Source of the DNA: Phaeobacter inhibens DSM 16374
GTDB lineage: Bacteria > Pseudomonadota > Alphaproteobacteria > Rhodobacterales > Rhodobacteraceae
Direction of reading: 5' to 3'
Assembly (NCBI RefSeq): GCF_000473105.1
Contig: NZ_KI421498.1
Span: 2,232,001-2,296,000 of the forward strand
Length of the DNA: 64,000 bases
The position numbers were made by a program, and so were the translations under genes. Below the pieces are notes generated by a model. That model had not been told where the DNA came from and did not search any database. It was given only the letters and a program-made list of their open reading frames with translations. Each line of letters starts with the position of its first letter. Within the stretch, counting starts at the first letter, position 1. This document shows, one piece after another, positions 9,302 through 17,794 of this stretch.

Positions 9302-9667
9302 GTAGAAATCGCGCAACCGCTATCGGATTTGTCGCCGTGCTGCTCTGGGCCCTGCTGGCAGTTTTCACCGTTGGCACGGCCCCGACACCGCCGCTGCTGT
9401 TGAATGCGCTATGCTTCAGCATTGGCAACTCACTGGGACTGGTCTGGTGTTGGGGCCTGTTGGTCTGGCGTTCTATGTCTGGGACATCGGTGTGAAGCAG
9501 GGCGACATCCAGTTGCTGGGCACCAGCTCTTATGCCGCGCCGCTTCTCTCAACCTTGCTCCTGGTGCTGGTAGGGATTCCCCTGCCACTTGGACGCTGGC
9601 CGTCGCAGCCTGCCTGATTACGGGCGGAGCCGTTCTCGCCGCCCGCGCCAACCGAGGGCATTCATAG
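9298..9667 (+). pseudogene. Remnant of an EamA/DMT-family exporter (YddG-like)
   Basis: Three frames carry consecutive pieces of one transporter. Frame from 9298: the N-terminal helix (AIGFVAVLLWALLAVFTVG) to about 9440. Frame of 9411: LGPVGLAFYVWDIGVKQGD and SSYAAPLLSTLLLVLVG, the C-terminal half motif, to about 9590. Frame of 9404: LAVAACLITGGAVLAARA to the stop at 9667. Intact members have about 290 residues and ten helices; only about 120 codons remain, so the middle is deleted and the frame is shifted twice. The family exports aromatic amino acids or other metabolites. ATGA overlap with the LysR gene shows a former operon. Confidence 0.85.
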
Positions 9668-9677
9668 CGGTGCAAAC

Positions 9678-9710
9678 GAAAAGGGGCCATCAGCCGCGCT
9701 GATGACCCCT
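9678..9710 (-). terminator. Intrinsic terminator of the DUF465 gene
   Basis: Read leftward: GGGGTCATCAG, loop CGCGG, CTGATGGCCCC, then TTTT. The stem has one mismatch. It lies about 70 bases after the DUF465 stop codon. Confidence 0.75.
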
Positions 9711-9780
9711 CACATCCAACTTTCAAGCTCCCTATACCGCAGCGGTGAGACCGCAGGTCATATAGGAGCCAAGGCGCTCC

Positions 9781-9960
9781 TCAAACGGCAAGCTCTTCCG
9801 TCGAGAGGCGTTCAATTTCTTCTTTCAGCTTTAGTTTCTGCTTCTTCATCGACGCGATACTTAGCCCGTCTGTGGCGGGCGAACGTTGGGCGTGTTCAAC
9901 TTCCATGCTCAGATGCTCATGCTTCTTCTTTAGTTCGGTGAGATGCGAGCTGAGGCTCAT
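9781..9960 (-). CDS. DUF465 (YdcH-family) small coiled-coil protein
   Basis: A 59-residue helical protein starting MSLSSHLTELKKKHEHL, with charged heptad-like repeats (LKLKEEIERLS). The start at 9960 follows a strong GGAGG; a longer in-frame start at 10008 has none. DUF465 proteins are short, abundant alphaproteobacterial coiled coils; Asp/Glu/Lys-rich helices and the KKxHxxL start are typical. Function unknown. Its transcript ends at the terminator near 9690. Confidence 0.85.
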   Translation of the reverse strand: MSLSSHLTELKKKHEHLSMEVEHAQRSPATDGLSIASMKKQKLKLKEEIERLSTEELAV

Positions 9961-10071
9961 GTCATTCCTCCTTCTTTGAGCGTGTTGCGTACAAAGTGAG
10001 TGGAACACAAGATTATTGCTCTGTCACGCTGCAGAAGCATATATTTTGTCATGAAACCGTCATTTCGGCAT

Positions 10072-10098
10072 GGACCCGCCGAGCGGGGTCCGATTTTT
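10072..10098 (+). terminator. Hairpin with T-run in a convergent-free gap
   Basis: GGACCC, loop, GGGTCC followed by GATTTTT on the top strand. No intact rightward gene precedes it, so it may end read-through from the LysR/pseudogene region or, in reverse, serve the methyltransferase gene. Confidence 0.35.
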
Positions 10099-10116
10099 AC
10101 GAATCATCCGGAAGTA

Positions 10117-10884
10117 TCATCGAGGCCAGGGCAGCGCACACCCGTTGCGAAGGGCCGCCCGAATATCGGGACGGTAGCTCTCGGCATCACACAGATGCGC
10201 CTCACCATCATGCAGGATCATCGGCGCATGCAGCTTGAAACCCGCGCGTCCGCCCTTGCGCGCGCGCAGCAACACAAGCTCTGCGCGCCGGCCCACACGG
10301 GCGGCCAAGGGCAGAACCTCAAGCGATCCCAGACGCCCCAGACAGGCCTCCAGCATTTCCGGCAGGCGATCGGCTCGCTGGATCATATGGAGATATCCTT
10401 TGTGGCAGAGACGCCGCGCGGCCGTGTCGAACCAGACGCTCAGTTCGGTTGCTCCACCAAGCGCGATTTGCCGCCCAACATCCTGCGCGGGGCTGTGTGC
10501 ACCTGCACGATAATAGGGCGGGTTGGCGATCACCTGGTCAAATTGCTGTTGCCGTAAATCCGCTGGCAACGCCGCCAGATCCGCCTCAACCACGGTCATA
10601 TCGACCGAGTTCAGCGCGGCATTGCGTCGCGCCAGATCCGCATAGTCGGCTTGGAGTTCCACACCGGTCAGGTCTAGGTCCGGCACCCGAGCCGCCAGAC
10701 ACAAAAGCCCCGGCCCACCACCGCAGCCCAGCTCCAGCACCCTATCGCCGGGGCGAGCAGGGACAGCAGCGGCCAGCAATACCGGATCTACACCCGCGCG
10801 ATATCCCTGTATTGGCTGCAACAGCTGCACTTGCCCGCCCAGGAACGCGTCCTGACTAAGCGCCGCGTCATCAAAGCCGGGCAT
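10117..10884 (-). CDS. SAM-dependent methyltransferase, tRNA1(Val) A37 N6-methyltransferase type
   Basis: A class I methyltransferase of 255 residues. SAM motif I is VLELGCGGGPG (near residue 50), the acidic end of motif II is GVELQ, and the adenine-N6 target motif is NPPYY (near 123), followed by RAGAHSP, which is typical of the TrmN6/YfiC family (COG4123). That family methylates A37 of tRNA-Val. The ATG overlaps the stop of the DUF2007 gene by one base (TGATG), so both are translated from one message. Confidence 0.85.
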   Translation of the reverse strand: MPGFDDAALSQDAFLGGQVQLLQPIQGYRAGVDPVLLAAAVPARPGDRVLELGCGGGPGLLCLAARVPDLDLTGVELQADYADLARRNAALNSVDMTVVEADLAALPADLRQQQFDQVIANPPYYRAGAHSPAQDVGRQIALGGATELSVWFDTAARRLCHKGYLHMIQRADRLPEMLEACLGRLGSLEVLPLAARVGRRAELVLLRARKGGRAGFKLHAPMILHDGEAHLCDAESYRPDIRAALRNGCALPWPR

Positions 10885-11096
10885 CAGCGCAACGGGATGT
10901 CATTATCGCGCATCACGCGCTCAGCAGCTGCATGATCATCGCTGCGCACCATCAACCTGCGGGGGAAGATTCCGATGCCGCCTTCAAGGATGCTCATATT
11001 TACGTCCATTTGAAAGCAGTCTATATCCTCACCCTCAAGAAGGGCGGTGGCAAAGGCCATGATGGTTGGGTCGGTGCTGCGCAAAAGTTCCTTCAT
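10884..11096 (-). CDS. DUF2007-family small protein
   Basis: About 70 residues starting MKELLRSTDPTIMAFATALL. The core EDIDCFQMDVNMSILEGG and the end RRLMVRSDDHAAAERVM fit the DUF2007 'putative signal transducing protein' family, which has a single small alpha/beta domain. No strong ribosome site precedes 11096; an in-frame ATG twelve codons later is possible. The stop overlaps the methyltransferase start by one base. Divergent from the polyprenyl diphosphate synthase 57 bases away. Role unknown. Confidence 0.75.
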   Translation of the reverse strand: MKELLRSTDPTIMAFATALLEGEDIDCFQMDVNMSILEGGIGIFPRRLMVRSDDHAAAERVMRDNDIPLR

Positions 11097-11153
11097 AGGG
11101 ATGGATCTAAGGGCAAGGCCCGCGCCTTGTCGAGCCTTGCAAGCGGGAAAACG

Positions 11154-12152
11154 ATGAATCAAATCCTGACGCAAAAGCCGCATGACATGCTGGCCGCGAC
11201 ACTCAGCGACGAAATGGCAGCGGTGAATACGCTGATCCAGACCCGGATGGCGTCCAAACACGCCCCGCGCATTCCCGAAGTAACGGCGCATCTTGTTGAG
11301 GCCGGCGGCAAACGCCTGCGCCCGATGCTGACGCTCGCGGCAGCGCGCCTCTGTGGATACAGCGGCGACAACCATGTGAAACTGGCGGCCACTGTGGAGT
11401 TCATCCACACAGCCACCCTGCTACATGACGATGTGGTCGACGAAAGCGGCCAACGGCGTGGCCGACCGACGGCCAACCTCCTCTGGGACAACAAAAGCTC
11501 GGTCCTGGTGGGAGATTACCTGTTTGCCCGCAGCTTTCAGTTGATGGTGGAAACGGGATCGTTGCGGGTTCTCGACATCCTCGCCAATGCGTCTGCCACG
11601 ATCGCCGAAGGCGAAGTCCTGCAGATGACTGCAGCCAGTGATCTGGCCACGGACGAGGGGATCTATCTTCAGGTTGTGCGGGGCAAAACCGCAGCTTTGT
11701 TTTCAGCAGCCACGCAAGCAGGTGGTGTTGTGGCCAATGCGCCCGAAACACAGATCGATGCACTGTTTGCCTATGGCGATGCGCTCGGCATTGCCTTTCA
11801 GATCGCCGATGATCTTCTGGATTATCAGGGCGATAGCGCCGCGACGGGCAAGAACGTCGGTGATGATTTCCGCGAACGCAAGCTGACCCTGCCGGTGATC
11901 AAAGCCGTGGCACAGGCCACCGCTGAGGAGCGCGGCTTCTGGGTCCGAACTATTGAGAAGGGGCGTCAGGATGAGGGCGATCTGGATCACGCACTGGCTC
12001 TGATGGACAAATACGACACCCTGACAGCAACCCGCCACGACGCCATGGATTGGGTGGCAAAGGCACAGAACGCATTGACCGCGCTGCCCGATGATCCCAT
12101 CCGCCAGATGCTGCATGATCTGGCCGACTACGTTGTGGCCCGGCTCGCCTGA
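11154..12152 (+). CDS. ispB: Long-chain trans-polyprenyl diphosphate synthase (quinone side chain)
   Basis: Extends farnesyl diphosphate with isopentenyl diphosphate to make the side chain of ubiquinone (probably decaprenyl, as roseobacters use Q10; the length is not readable from sequence). The 332 residues carry both aspartate-rich motifs, LLHDDVVDES (about residue 90) and QIADDLLDYQGD (about 220), and the GGKRLRPML substrate motif. The ATG at 11154 gives the family start MNQILTQKPHDML; the frame is open further upstream but without homology. A strong terminator follows. Confidence 0.93.
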   Translation: MNQILTQKPHDMLAATLSDEMAAVNTLIQTRMASKHAPRIPEVTAHLVEAGGKRLRPMLTLAAARLCGYSGDNHVKLAATVEFIHTATLLHDDVVDESGQRRGRPTANLLWDNKSSVLVGDYLFARSFQLMVETGSLRVLDILANASATIAEGEVLQMTAASDLATDEGIYLQVVRGKTAALFSAATQAGGVVANAPETQIDALFAYGDALGIAFQIADDLLDYQGDSAATGKNVGDDFRERKLTLPVIKAVAQATAEERGFWVRTIEKGRQDEGDLDHALALMDKYDTLTATRHDAMDWVAKAQNALTALPDDPIRQMLHDLADYVVARLA

Positions 12153-12188
12153 TATCTGAAAAATAAAGTGGCGTTTCCGCCAAGACGA

Positions 12189-12214
12189 AGCCAGCGCCCA
12201 TGCGCTGGCTTTTT
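12189..12214 (+). terminator. Intrinsic terminator after polyprenyl diphosphate synthase
   Basis: A perfect 9-bp stem AGCCAGCGC / GCGCTGGCT with a 4-base loop and a T-run. The leftward ispE gene ends 14 bases further on, so it may work in both directions. Confidence 0.88.
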
Positions 12215-12227
12215 CACTATCAGGGCA

Positions 12228-13064
12228 TCAGGCCAGCAGACGCCCCGCACGCACCCACCAGTCAGCATGTGCCGACCGCAGCTGGCCTGCGGCGGCCTCT
12301 GCCTCTGCATCTGTTGAGTAGAGACCATAGCAGGTCGCGCCCGACCCGGACATCGCGTGATACAGGGGGTCCGTCCCAGATAGTTCCTCCAGAACCGTTC
12401 CGATCACAGGTTCCAACCGGATAGCTGGCGGCTGCAGATCGTTGCGCTGCATCTTAAGCCATGCTGCCAGATCGCCAACAGAGTCCCAGGTAGGAAGCTC
12501 GGCAGGCATGGCCGGATTGTCCCGTTTGCCCATGGCGCGAAAAATCGCGGGCGTGGCCACGGACACGCCCGGGTTTATGAGCACAATCGCGCAGTCTGGC
12601 AACGGTGGCAGACCGTCCAGGCGCTCCCCTATCCCACGCATCCGCTGCGTGCTCTGCGACATACAGACCGGCACATCGGCACCTAGCGGAAGCACATCCT
12701 GCGTGCCCGGCAGGGGCAGCCCCCACAATCCAGACAGCGCCCGGAGAGTCGCCGCCGCATCAGAGGACCCCCCACCGATACCCGACGCAGGCGGCAGGTT
12801 TTTCTCCAGTGACAGCGCAGCCCCGCGCACAGGATCCATCAGCGCTGCGGCCTGCATCATCAGATTGCTGTCATCCACCGGCACGCCTGCTGCCATCGGC
12901 CCAGTCACCTGCAGCGATCGCTCATCCGCTGCAGCAACCGTGATCCGGTCTCCGATATCGGCAAAAACCACCAGCGAATCGAGAAGATGATAGCCATCCG
13001 CGCGCTGGCCGGTCACATGCAGGGTCAGATTGATCTTGGCAGGGGCAAATGCCTCAACCGTCAT
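12228..13064 (-). CDS. ispE: 4-diphosphocytidyl-2-C-methyl-D-erythritol kinase
   Basis: Phosphorylates CDP-methylerythritol in the non-mevalonate isoprenoid pathway. A GHMP kinase of 278 residues: PAKINLTLHVTGQRADGYH at the N terminus, the glycine-rich LPPASGIGGGSSDAAATLR ATP loop (near 95), and MSGSGATCYGLY near 250. The start MTVEAFAPAKIN at 13064 is preferred over a start two codons earlier. It overlaps the end of the TPR gene by 11 bases. It faces the polyprenyl synthase gene, whose substrate pathway it feeds. Confidence 0.93.
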   Translation of the reverse strand: MTVEAFAPAKINLTLHVTGQRADGYHLLDSLVVFADIGDRITVAAADERSLQVTGPMAAGVPVDDSNLMMQAAALMDPVRGAALSLEKNLPPASGIGGGSSDAAATLRALSGLWGLPLPGTQDVLPLGADVPVCMSQSTQRMRGIGERLDGLPPLPDCAIVLINPGVSVATPAIFRAMGKRDNPAMPAELPTWDSVGDLAAWLKMQRNDLQPPAIRLEPVIGTVLEELSGTDPLYHAMSGSGATCYGLYSTDAEAEAAAGQLRSAHADWWVRAGRLLA

Positions 13065-14802
13065 GAGCAACCTTCAAAGGCGCTGCCCCCTCTTCCGCGA
13101 GCACCGCATCTAGCCCAGTTTCCAGCTTGCGACGAATACGATCAGGGTCAGCCTCGCTGTCGGTATCCTCCGGGTCGATGAAAGACAGCGCCCGCTTCCA
13201 TTGGAATTCAGCCTCACGGGCCCGGCCAACAGCCCAGTAAACATCGCCGAGGTGATCGTTGACCACCGGGTCCACCGGCATCAGCTCGACGGCAGTCTCC
13301 ATATGGCCAACGGCCTCTTCATAGCGTCCCAGCCGATAGAGCACCCAACCAAGGCTATCGACGATATAGCCCGCATCAGGCCGTGCCGCGACAGCGCGCT
13401 CAATCATCGAGAGGGCCTCATCCAGCTTGATCTGCTTTTCCACCAACGAATAACCAAGATAGTTCAGCACCTGAGGTTGATCGGGACGAATTTCCAAAGC
13501 CGCACGGAAATCGGCCTCCGCCTGCTCCCAGTTCTTCAGCCTCTCATGGCAGATCCCGCGAGCATAGAGCAGGAACCAGCGCCCCTCGACGCTCTCATCC
13601 ATCAGATCCAGCGCGGTATCATAGGCGGCGACTGCGCCGCCATAATCTTCCTGCTGGCGCAGCAGGTCACCCAGATTGGTGTGAACCGGCACTTCCTTCG
13701 GGAAATCACGCGCCAACTGCTGCAACACCTCTGCGGCAGCATCGGGCTTGGCTGCACGGCGCAGTGCCTCAGCCCGACCCAGTTCAGCGGCGTGATAATC
13801 GGGATGATCGCGTGGCACCTGTTTGTAGAGGTCGATCGACAGGGTATAGCGGCCCAGCTGGTCGAACAGCTCTGCCGCGAGCAGCAGCGCATCCACGTGA
13901 TCCTCACGCAGGGCCGCAGCGACGCGCGCATACATCAGCACATAGTCATCCGCCATCTCACCATTGAGTGCCGCACCCATGGTGAAAAACACTTCGGCAA
14001 TGCCCTGTTGCGGTGTAGCAGCCAGCGCATACGGCAGGGTTTCGTCATTCTGCAGCCGTTCAGAAAGGGCCGCAAGGCCGGGATCCAGCTGCCCACTGAA
14101 GGCCTCGGAGAGAACCTCCAGCGCCTTATCGTTGCGGCCCAGCTGCGACAGGATCTCAAGCCGTGCAATCACGGCTCGGCGCGAAGTATTGGTCAGCTGC
14201 CCCTCATCGGCGGCAAAGAGCGCCTCCGCCCCCTCATAATCGCCAACAGATGCAAGCGCCAAGGCGCGGTGATAGCGGGCAAAGAGGCTAAGCCCCTCCT
14301 TTTCGCCCAGCTGGTCGAACTGCGCCAGCGCATCACTCACCGATCCGGCCCCAAGATGCGCCCAGCCCAACAGCAGCCCATCAACCAGCGCGTTGATTTC
14401 GTATTGCCCGTCTGGCTGCGAGGTCACGCGCTCAATGATGGCCGGGTAGTCCTCAGCCATCACCAGACTGGCGGTCATGACAATATTGGCAACCTGACTG
14501 CGCGCGCCCATTTCGGACAGGCGTTCCGCTACCGGCGCTGCCCCTTTGATGTCGCCTAACGCCAGCCGGGCAAAGACCACATGCTCCATCAGCAGCGGGT
14601 TCTGCGGATCGCGTACCAGCGCCCGATTATAATAGTCGGCGGAGGCTTGAAAATCGCTGTCCAATGTCGCCGCCCGCGCCGCCAGATATGCCCCGGCAAG
14701 CCCGTCAGCATGCGCCGCATCGGCCTGCAACAACATCGGCAGGGTGGTCGTCGCGGCAAGAGCCGCCGCACATGTCAGGCTGCGAAAGAATCGGACGGGC
14801 AC
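13054..14802 (-). CDS. Secreted tetratricopeptide-repeat protein
   Basis: A 582-residue TPR protein with a signal peptide (VRFFRSLTCAAALAATTTLP ... AHA). The GTG complementary to 14800-14802 is the chosen start because GAGGAGG lies 6-7 bases upstream. TPR-like helical hairpins run from about residue 40 to the end; clear repeats are YLGYSLVEKQIKLDEALSMI, YRLGRYEEAVGHMETAVEL and VYWAVGRAREAEFQWKRAL. Such proteins act as scaffolds in envelope assembly, secretion or polymer synthesis. The end overlaps ispE, as often seen in Rhodobacteraceae. Partner unknown. Confidence 0.85.
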   Translation of the reverse strand: MPVRFFRSLTCAAALAATTTLPMLLQADAAHADGLAGAYLAARAATLDSDFQASADYYNRALVRDPQNPLLMEHVVFARLALGDIKGAAPVAERLSEMGARSQVANIVMTASLVMAEDYPAIIERVTSQPDGQYEINALVDGLLLGWAHLGAGSVSDALAQFDQLGEKEGLSLFARYHRALALASVGDYEGAEALFAADEGQLTNTSRRAVIARLEILSQLGRNDKALEVLSEAFSGQLDPGLAALSERLQNDETLPYALAATPQQGIAEVFFTMGAALNGEMADDYVLMYARVAAALREDHVDALLLAAELFDQLGRYTLSIDLYKQVPRDHPDYHAAELGRAEALRRAAKPDAAAEVLQQLARDFPKEVPVHTNLGDLLRQQEDYGGAVAAYDTALDLMDESVEGRWFLLYARGICHERLKNWEQAEADFRAALEIRPDQPQVLNYLGYSLVEKQIKLDEALSMIERAVAARPDAGYIVDSLGWVLYRLGRYEEAVGHMETAVELMPVDPVVNDHLGDVYWAVGRAREAEFQWKRALSFIDPEDTDSEADPDRIRRKLETGLDAVLAEEGAAPLKVAHDG

Positions 14803-14878
14803 GGGGGGCCTCCTCTGTGGTGACTGGTCAATATCTGCCTCGCCACAAAGCGTAGAGCGCCACCCCATAACACGCAAT

Positions 14879-14900
14879 GGGGCAGCCCGCAGGCTGCCCC
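14879..14900 (-). terminator. Hairpin between ETF-QO and the TPR gene
   Basis: A perfect 9-bp stem GGGGCAGCC / GGCTGCCCC with a 4-base loop, 42 bases past the ETF-QO stop. There is no long T-run, so termination is likely but not certain. Confidence 0.55.
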
Positions 14901-14942
14901 CATTATTCCGGCAAATACCCGCCGAAACCGCTCGAGAAGCGA

Positions 14943-16592
14943 TCACATATTCGGGTAGTTCGGCCCGTCACCCCCCTGCGGGGTGGTCCAGGTGATATTC
15001 TGGCTCGGATCCTTGATGTCACAGGTCTTGCAGTGAACGCAGTTCTGGAAGTTCACGACAAACTCCGGTTTGCCATCCTTTTCGACCACCTCATAGACAC
15101 CAGCCGGGCAGTAGCGCTGCGCAGGTTCGGCGAATTTGGGCAGGTTAACACTGATCGGCGTGTCCAGATTGCCCAACCGCAGGTGACAAGGCTGGCTTTC
15201 CTCGTGGTTGGTCGCCGCAAAGGCCACGTTGGTCAGACGATCAAAGGACAGCACGCCATCGGGCTTGGGGTAATCAATCGGCTTATGTTTGGAGGCTTCC
15301 TCGGTTGCCTCGGCGTCGTTTTTGCCGTGGCCCAAAGTGCCAAAGAAGGAAAAGCCAAAGAGGGTGTTGGTCCACATATCCACGCCACCAAAGGCCAGCG
15401 ACGCGGTGAGGCCCCACTTCGACCACATCGGTTTGACGTTGCGCACTTTCTTGAGGTCTGTGCCGATCGCGCCATCGCGCACGTTTACCTCATAGTCGGC
15501 CAGCTCATCGCCCGATCGCTCCGCCTTGATCGCGTTATAGGCGGCCTCTGCAGCGGCTTTGCCCGACAGCATAGCGTTGTGGTTGCCCTTGATGCGCGGC
15601 ACGTTGACCATGCCCGCAGAACAGCCCAGCAGGGCCACACCGGGCGCGACCAGCTTCGGCATCGACTGATAGCCCCCTTCGGTGATCGCACGGGCGCCAT
15701 AGGCGACGCGCTTACCGCCCTTCAGCAGCTCAGCCACCATCGGATGGTGCTTGAAACGCTGGAATTCCATGTAGGGGTAAAGATGCGGGTTCTTGTAGTT
15801 CAGGTGAACCACGAAACCGACGTAAACCTGATTGTTGTCGAGATGATAGATGAAGGAGCCGCCGCCAGCATTGGAGCCCAGCGGCCAACCCATCGTATGG
15901 GTGACAGAGCCCTCTTTGTGCTTGGCTGGGTCGATCTCCCAGATTTCTTTCATGCCAACGCCGTATTTCTGCGGCTCTTTGTCATCAGAAAGGCCGTATT
16001 TGGCAATCACTTCCTTGGAAAGCGAACCGCGTACACCTTCGGACAGGAAGACGTATTTGCCATGCAGCTCCATCCCCGGCTCGGTGTTGGGACCATAGGA
16101 GCCATCAGCCTCCAGACCAAAGACACCGGCAACCACGCCTTTGACTTCGCCATTATCACCATAGACCAGTTCAGAACAGGACATGCCCGGGAAGATTTCG
16201 ACGCCCAGTTCCTCTGCCTGCTCGGCCATCCAACGACAAACATTGCCCATAGAGACGATGTAATTGCCATGGTTGTTCATCAGCGGCGGCATCGGGAAGT
16301 TGGGGATACGGATCTGCCCCGCCTCGCCCAGCATGTAGAAATTGTCGTCCTTGACCGGCACGTTCAGCGGCGCGCCTTTCTCCTTCCAGCCGGGGATCAG
16401 CGCATCCAGACCGCATGGGTCCAGAACCGCCCCGGACAGGATGTGCGCGCCCACTTCTGAGCCTTTTTCCAGCACCACGACCTGAAGATCGCTGTCCAGT
16501 TGCTTCAGTCTGATCGCCGCAGACAGACCAGCCGGGCCTGCCCCAACGATCACAACGTCGTATTCCATCGCTTCACGTTCAATCTCGGCCAT
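14943..16592 (-). CDS. etfD: Electron transfer flavoprotein-ubiquinone oxidoreductase
   Basis: Passes electrons from acyl-CoA and other flavin dehydrogenases, via ETF, to ubiquinone at the inner membrane. The 549 residues show the FAD site VVIVGAGPAGLSAAIRL (near residue 12), the substrate region HTMGWPLGSNAGGG, and a C-terminal 4Fe-4S cluster site CVHCKTCDIKDP followed by ITWTTPQGGDGPNY, all diagnostic. ETF subunits are not in the window, but an acyl-CoA dehydrogenase that could feed it lies at 28275. A hairpin follows the stop. Confidence 0.96.
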   Translation of the reverse strand: MAEIEREAMEYDVVIVGAGPAGLSAAIRLKQLDSDLQVVVLEKGSEVGAHILSGAVLDPCGLDALIPGWKEKGAPLNVPVKDDNFYMLGEAGQIRIPNFPMPPLMNNHGNYIVSMGNVCRWMAEQAEELGVEIFPGMSCSELVYGDNGEVKGVVAGVFGLEADGSYGPNTEPGMELHGKYVFLSEGVRGSLSKEVIAKYGLSDDKEPQKYGVGMKEIWEIDPAKHKEGSVTHTMGWPLGSNAGGGSFIYHLDNNQVYVGFVVHLNYKNPHLYPYMEFQRFKHHPMVAELLKGGKRVAYGARAITEGGYQSMPKLVAPGVALLGCSAGMVNVPRIKGNHNAMLSGKAAAEAAYNAIKAERSGDELADYEVNVRDGAIGTDLKKVRNVKPMWSKWGLTASLAFGGVDMWTNTLFGFSFFGTLGHGKNDAEATEEASKHKPIDYPKPDGVLSFDRLTNVAFAATNHEESQPCHLRLGNLDTPISVNLPKFAEPAQRYCPAGVYEVVEKDGKPEFVVNFQNCVHCKTCDIKDPSQNITWTTPQGGDGPNYPNM

Positions 16593-16749
16593 TGAGGGCT
16601 CCTTGGCTGTAGGTCTGGGCCATCCGATACGGACGGCGTGTCCTTGGCGTAATTTTGTTTCGCGGTTGCTTAGCGGTTGGCAGAGGCACTGGTCAATCCA
16701 AACTCTACGTTACACTGCTGTAGAACCCTCAAATGCGACAATTCGAGCG

Positions 16750-17244
16750 TCAGTTTTCGTCATTTGGAAGAGTATTCCCGTCGTTCACTGTTTCTGAGGG
16801 CTTATCTCCCATCAGATAGCGCGGCCCCTGCCCCTTGGCAGCGGCAGCGTCATCCGGGTTGTACAGCTTGCAGGTGGGCAAAGACAGGCAGCCGCAGCCG
16901 ATGCAGCCATCCAGATTATCGCGCAAACGCTCCAGCGTTTCGATTCGGGCATCCAGATGGCTACGAAAGGCGGCAGACAGATCGGTCCAATCTGCCTTGG
17001 TCGGGGTCCTCCCACCCGGCAGACTTTTCAGAAAGTCGCGGATCTCCGGCAGGGTGAAGCCAAACTTCTGCGCAATCATGATGAAACTCAACCGCCGCAG
17101 ATCAGCCCGATGAAATCGCCGCTGCCCGCCCGTATTGCGCCAAGGCTCAACCAACCCCTGTGCCTCATAGTAGCGAATGGCCGACACCGCGAGGCCCGTG
17201 CGCTCCGCCAGATAGCCGATGGTCAACCCGTGAGATGCAGCCAT
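16750..17244 (-). CDS. soxR: Redox-sensitive MerR-family regulator SoxR
   Basis: A homodimeric activator that senses redox-cycling compounds through a 2Fe-2S cluster. The cluster ligands are in CIGCGCLSLPTC (near residue 115), the exact SoxR pattern. The N-terminal MerR helix-turn-helix is LTIGYLAERTGLAVSAIRYYE. The ATG at 17244 has AAGGGAG 8 bases upstream; a GTG seven codons earlier is in frame but lies inside a duplicated element. Divergent from a VOC-fold gene, its likely target. Outside enterics SoxR usually controls exporters and modifying enzymes for redox-active metabolites rather than soxS. Confidence 0.93.
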   Translation of the reverse strand: MAASHGLTIGYLAERTGLAVSAIRYYEAQGLVEPWRNTGGQRRFHRADLRRLSFIMIAQKFGFTLPEIRDFLKSLPGGRTPTKADWTDLSAAFRSHLDARIETLERLRDNLDGCIGCGCLSLPTCKLYNPDDAAAAKGQGPRYLMGDKPSETVNDGNTLPNDEN

Positions 17245-17252
17245 GGGATACT

Positions 17253-17286
17253 CCCTTACAGTCACTGAGCCCTTACAGTCCCTGAG
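17253..17286 (+). repeat. Tandem 17-bp duplication at the soxR start
   Basis: Two adjacent 17-base copies, CCCTTACAGTCACTGAG (17253-17269) and CCCTTACAGTCCCTGAG (17270-17286), differ at one base. On the soxR strand each contains TGTAAGGG, so the Shine-Dalgarno of soxR exists twice, the nearer copy at proper spacing from the ATG. Confidence 0.9.
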
Positions 17287-17344
17287 ATTTCACAGCGCCA
17301 GAATCCGCAGACTGAGAAAAATCACAAAATATCAAAAAAAATGC

Positions 17345-17375
17345 TTGAGCTAAAGTTAGGTTTAGAAATTACGAC
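17345..17375 (+). promoter_or_regulatory. Candidate SoxR-controlled promoter of the VOC gene
   Basis: TTGAGC (17345-17350) and TACGAC (17370-17375) are separated by 19 bases, the long spacer typical of MerR-type promoters. The dyad CTAAA-N6-TTTAG (17350-17365) lies between them. It does not match the E. coli soxbox closely, so this is tentative. Confidence 0.3.
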
Positions 17376-17410
17376 TCAATCAGGCAAGAGAAAACACAAA
17401 GGAGCCTGAC

Positions 17411-17794
17411 ATGACCGTACGTCTTGAACACGCAAACATCACCGTGTCCTCTCCAGAAACCACCGCAGCCTGGATGCAGGATGTATTTGGCTGGCACATT
17501 CGCTGGCAGGGGGAAGCCATCAGCGGCGGCTACAGCCTGCATGTGGGGGAGGCCGACAGCTATCTTGCGCTTTACCGCCCCCCAGAACCACTGGCCGATG
17601 CCCCGACCAGCTACACCGTAAACGGAGGGCTCAATCATATTGCCGTTGTTGTCGATGATTTGGACGCCGTCGAAACACGGGTCCGCGCGGCTGGCTTCAC
17701 CCCAGGTGAGCATCACGACTATGAACCGGGTCGCAGGTTCTATTTCCGAGACCGGGACAATATCGAATTCGAGGTGGTACAATATGATGCTTGA
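17411..17794 (+). CDS. VOC-family (glyoxalase/bleomycin resistance fold) protein
   Basis: A 127-residue vicinal oxygen chelate protein with the paired beta-alpha-beta modules: LEHANITVSSPETTAAWMQ at the start, LNHIAVVVDDLDAVETRV in the middle and FRDRDNIEFEVVQ at the end. Possible metal ligands are H8, the His in LNHIA and the Glu in EFEVV. AAAGGAG precedes the ATG. Members are lyases, dioxygenases or binding proteins for antibiotics. Head-to-head position with soxR suggests defence against a redox-active compound; that is inference. Confidence 0.88.
   Translation: MTVRLEHANITVSSPETTAAWMQDVFGWHIRWQGEAISGGYSLHVGEADSYLALYRPPEPLADAPTSYTVNGGLNHIAVVVDDLDAVETRVRAAGFTPGEHHDYEPGRRFYFRDRDNIEFEVVQYDA

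Noticed and set aside
13201-14559. 452-codon rightward open frame inside the TPR gene
   Set aside because: Antisense shadow of a well-supported gene; His/Gln/Arg-rich composition without domains.
14877-16460. 527-codon rightward open frame over ETF-QO
   Set aside because: Antisense to a gene with diagnostic FAD and Fe-S motifs.
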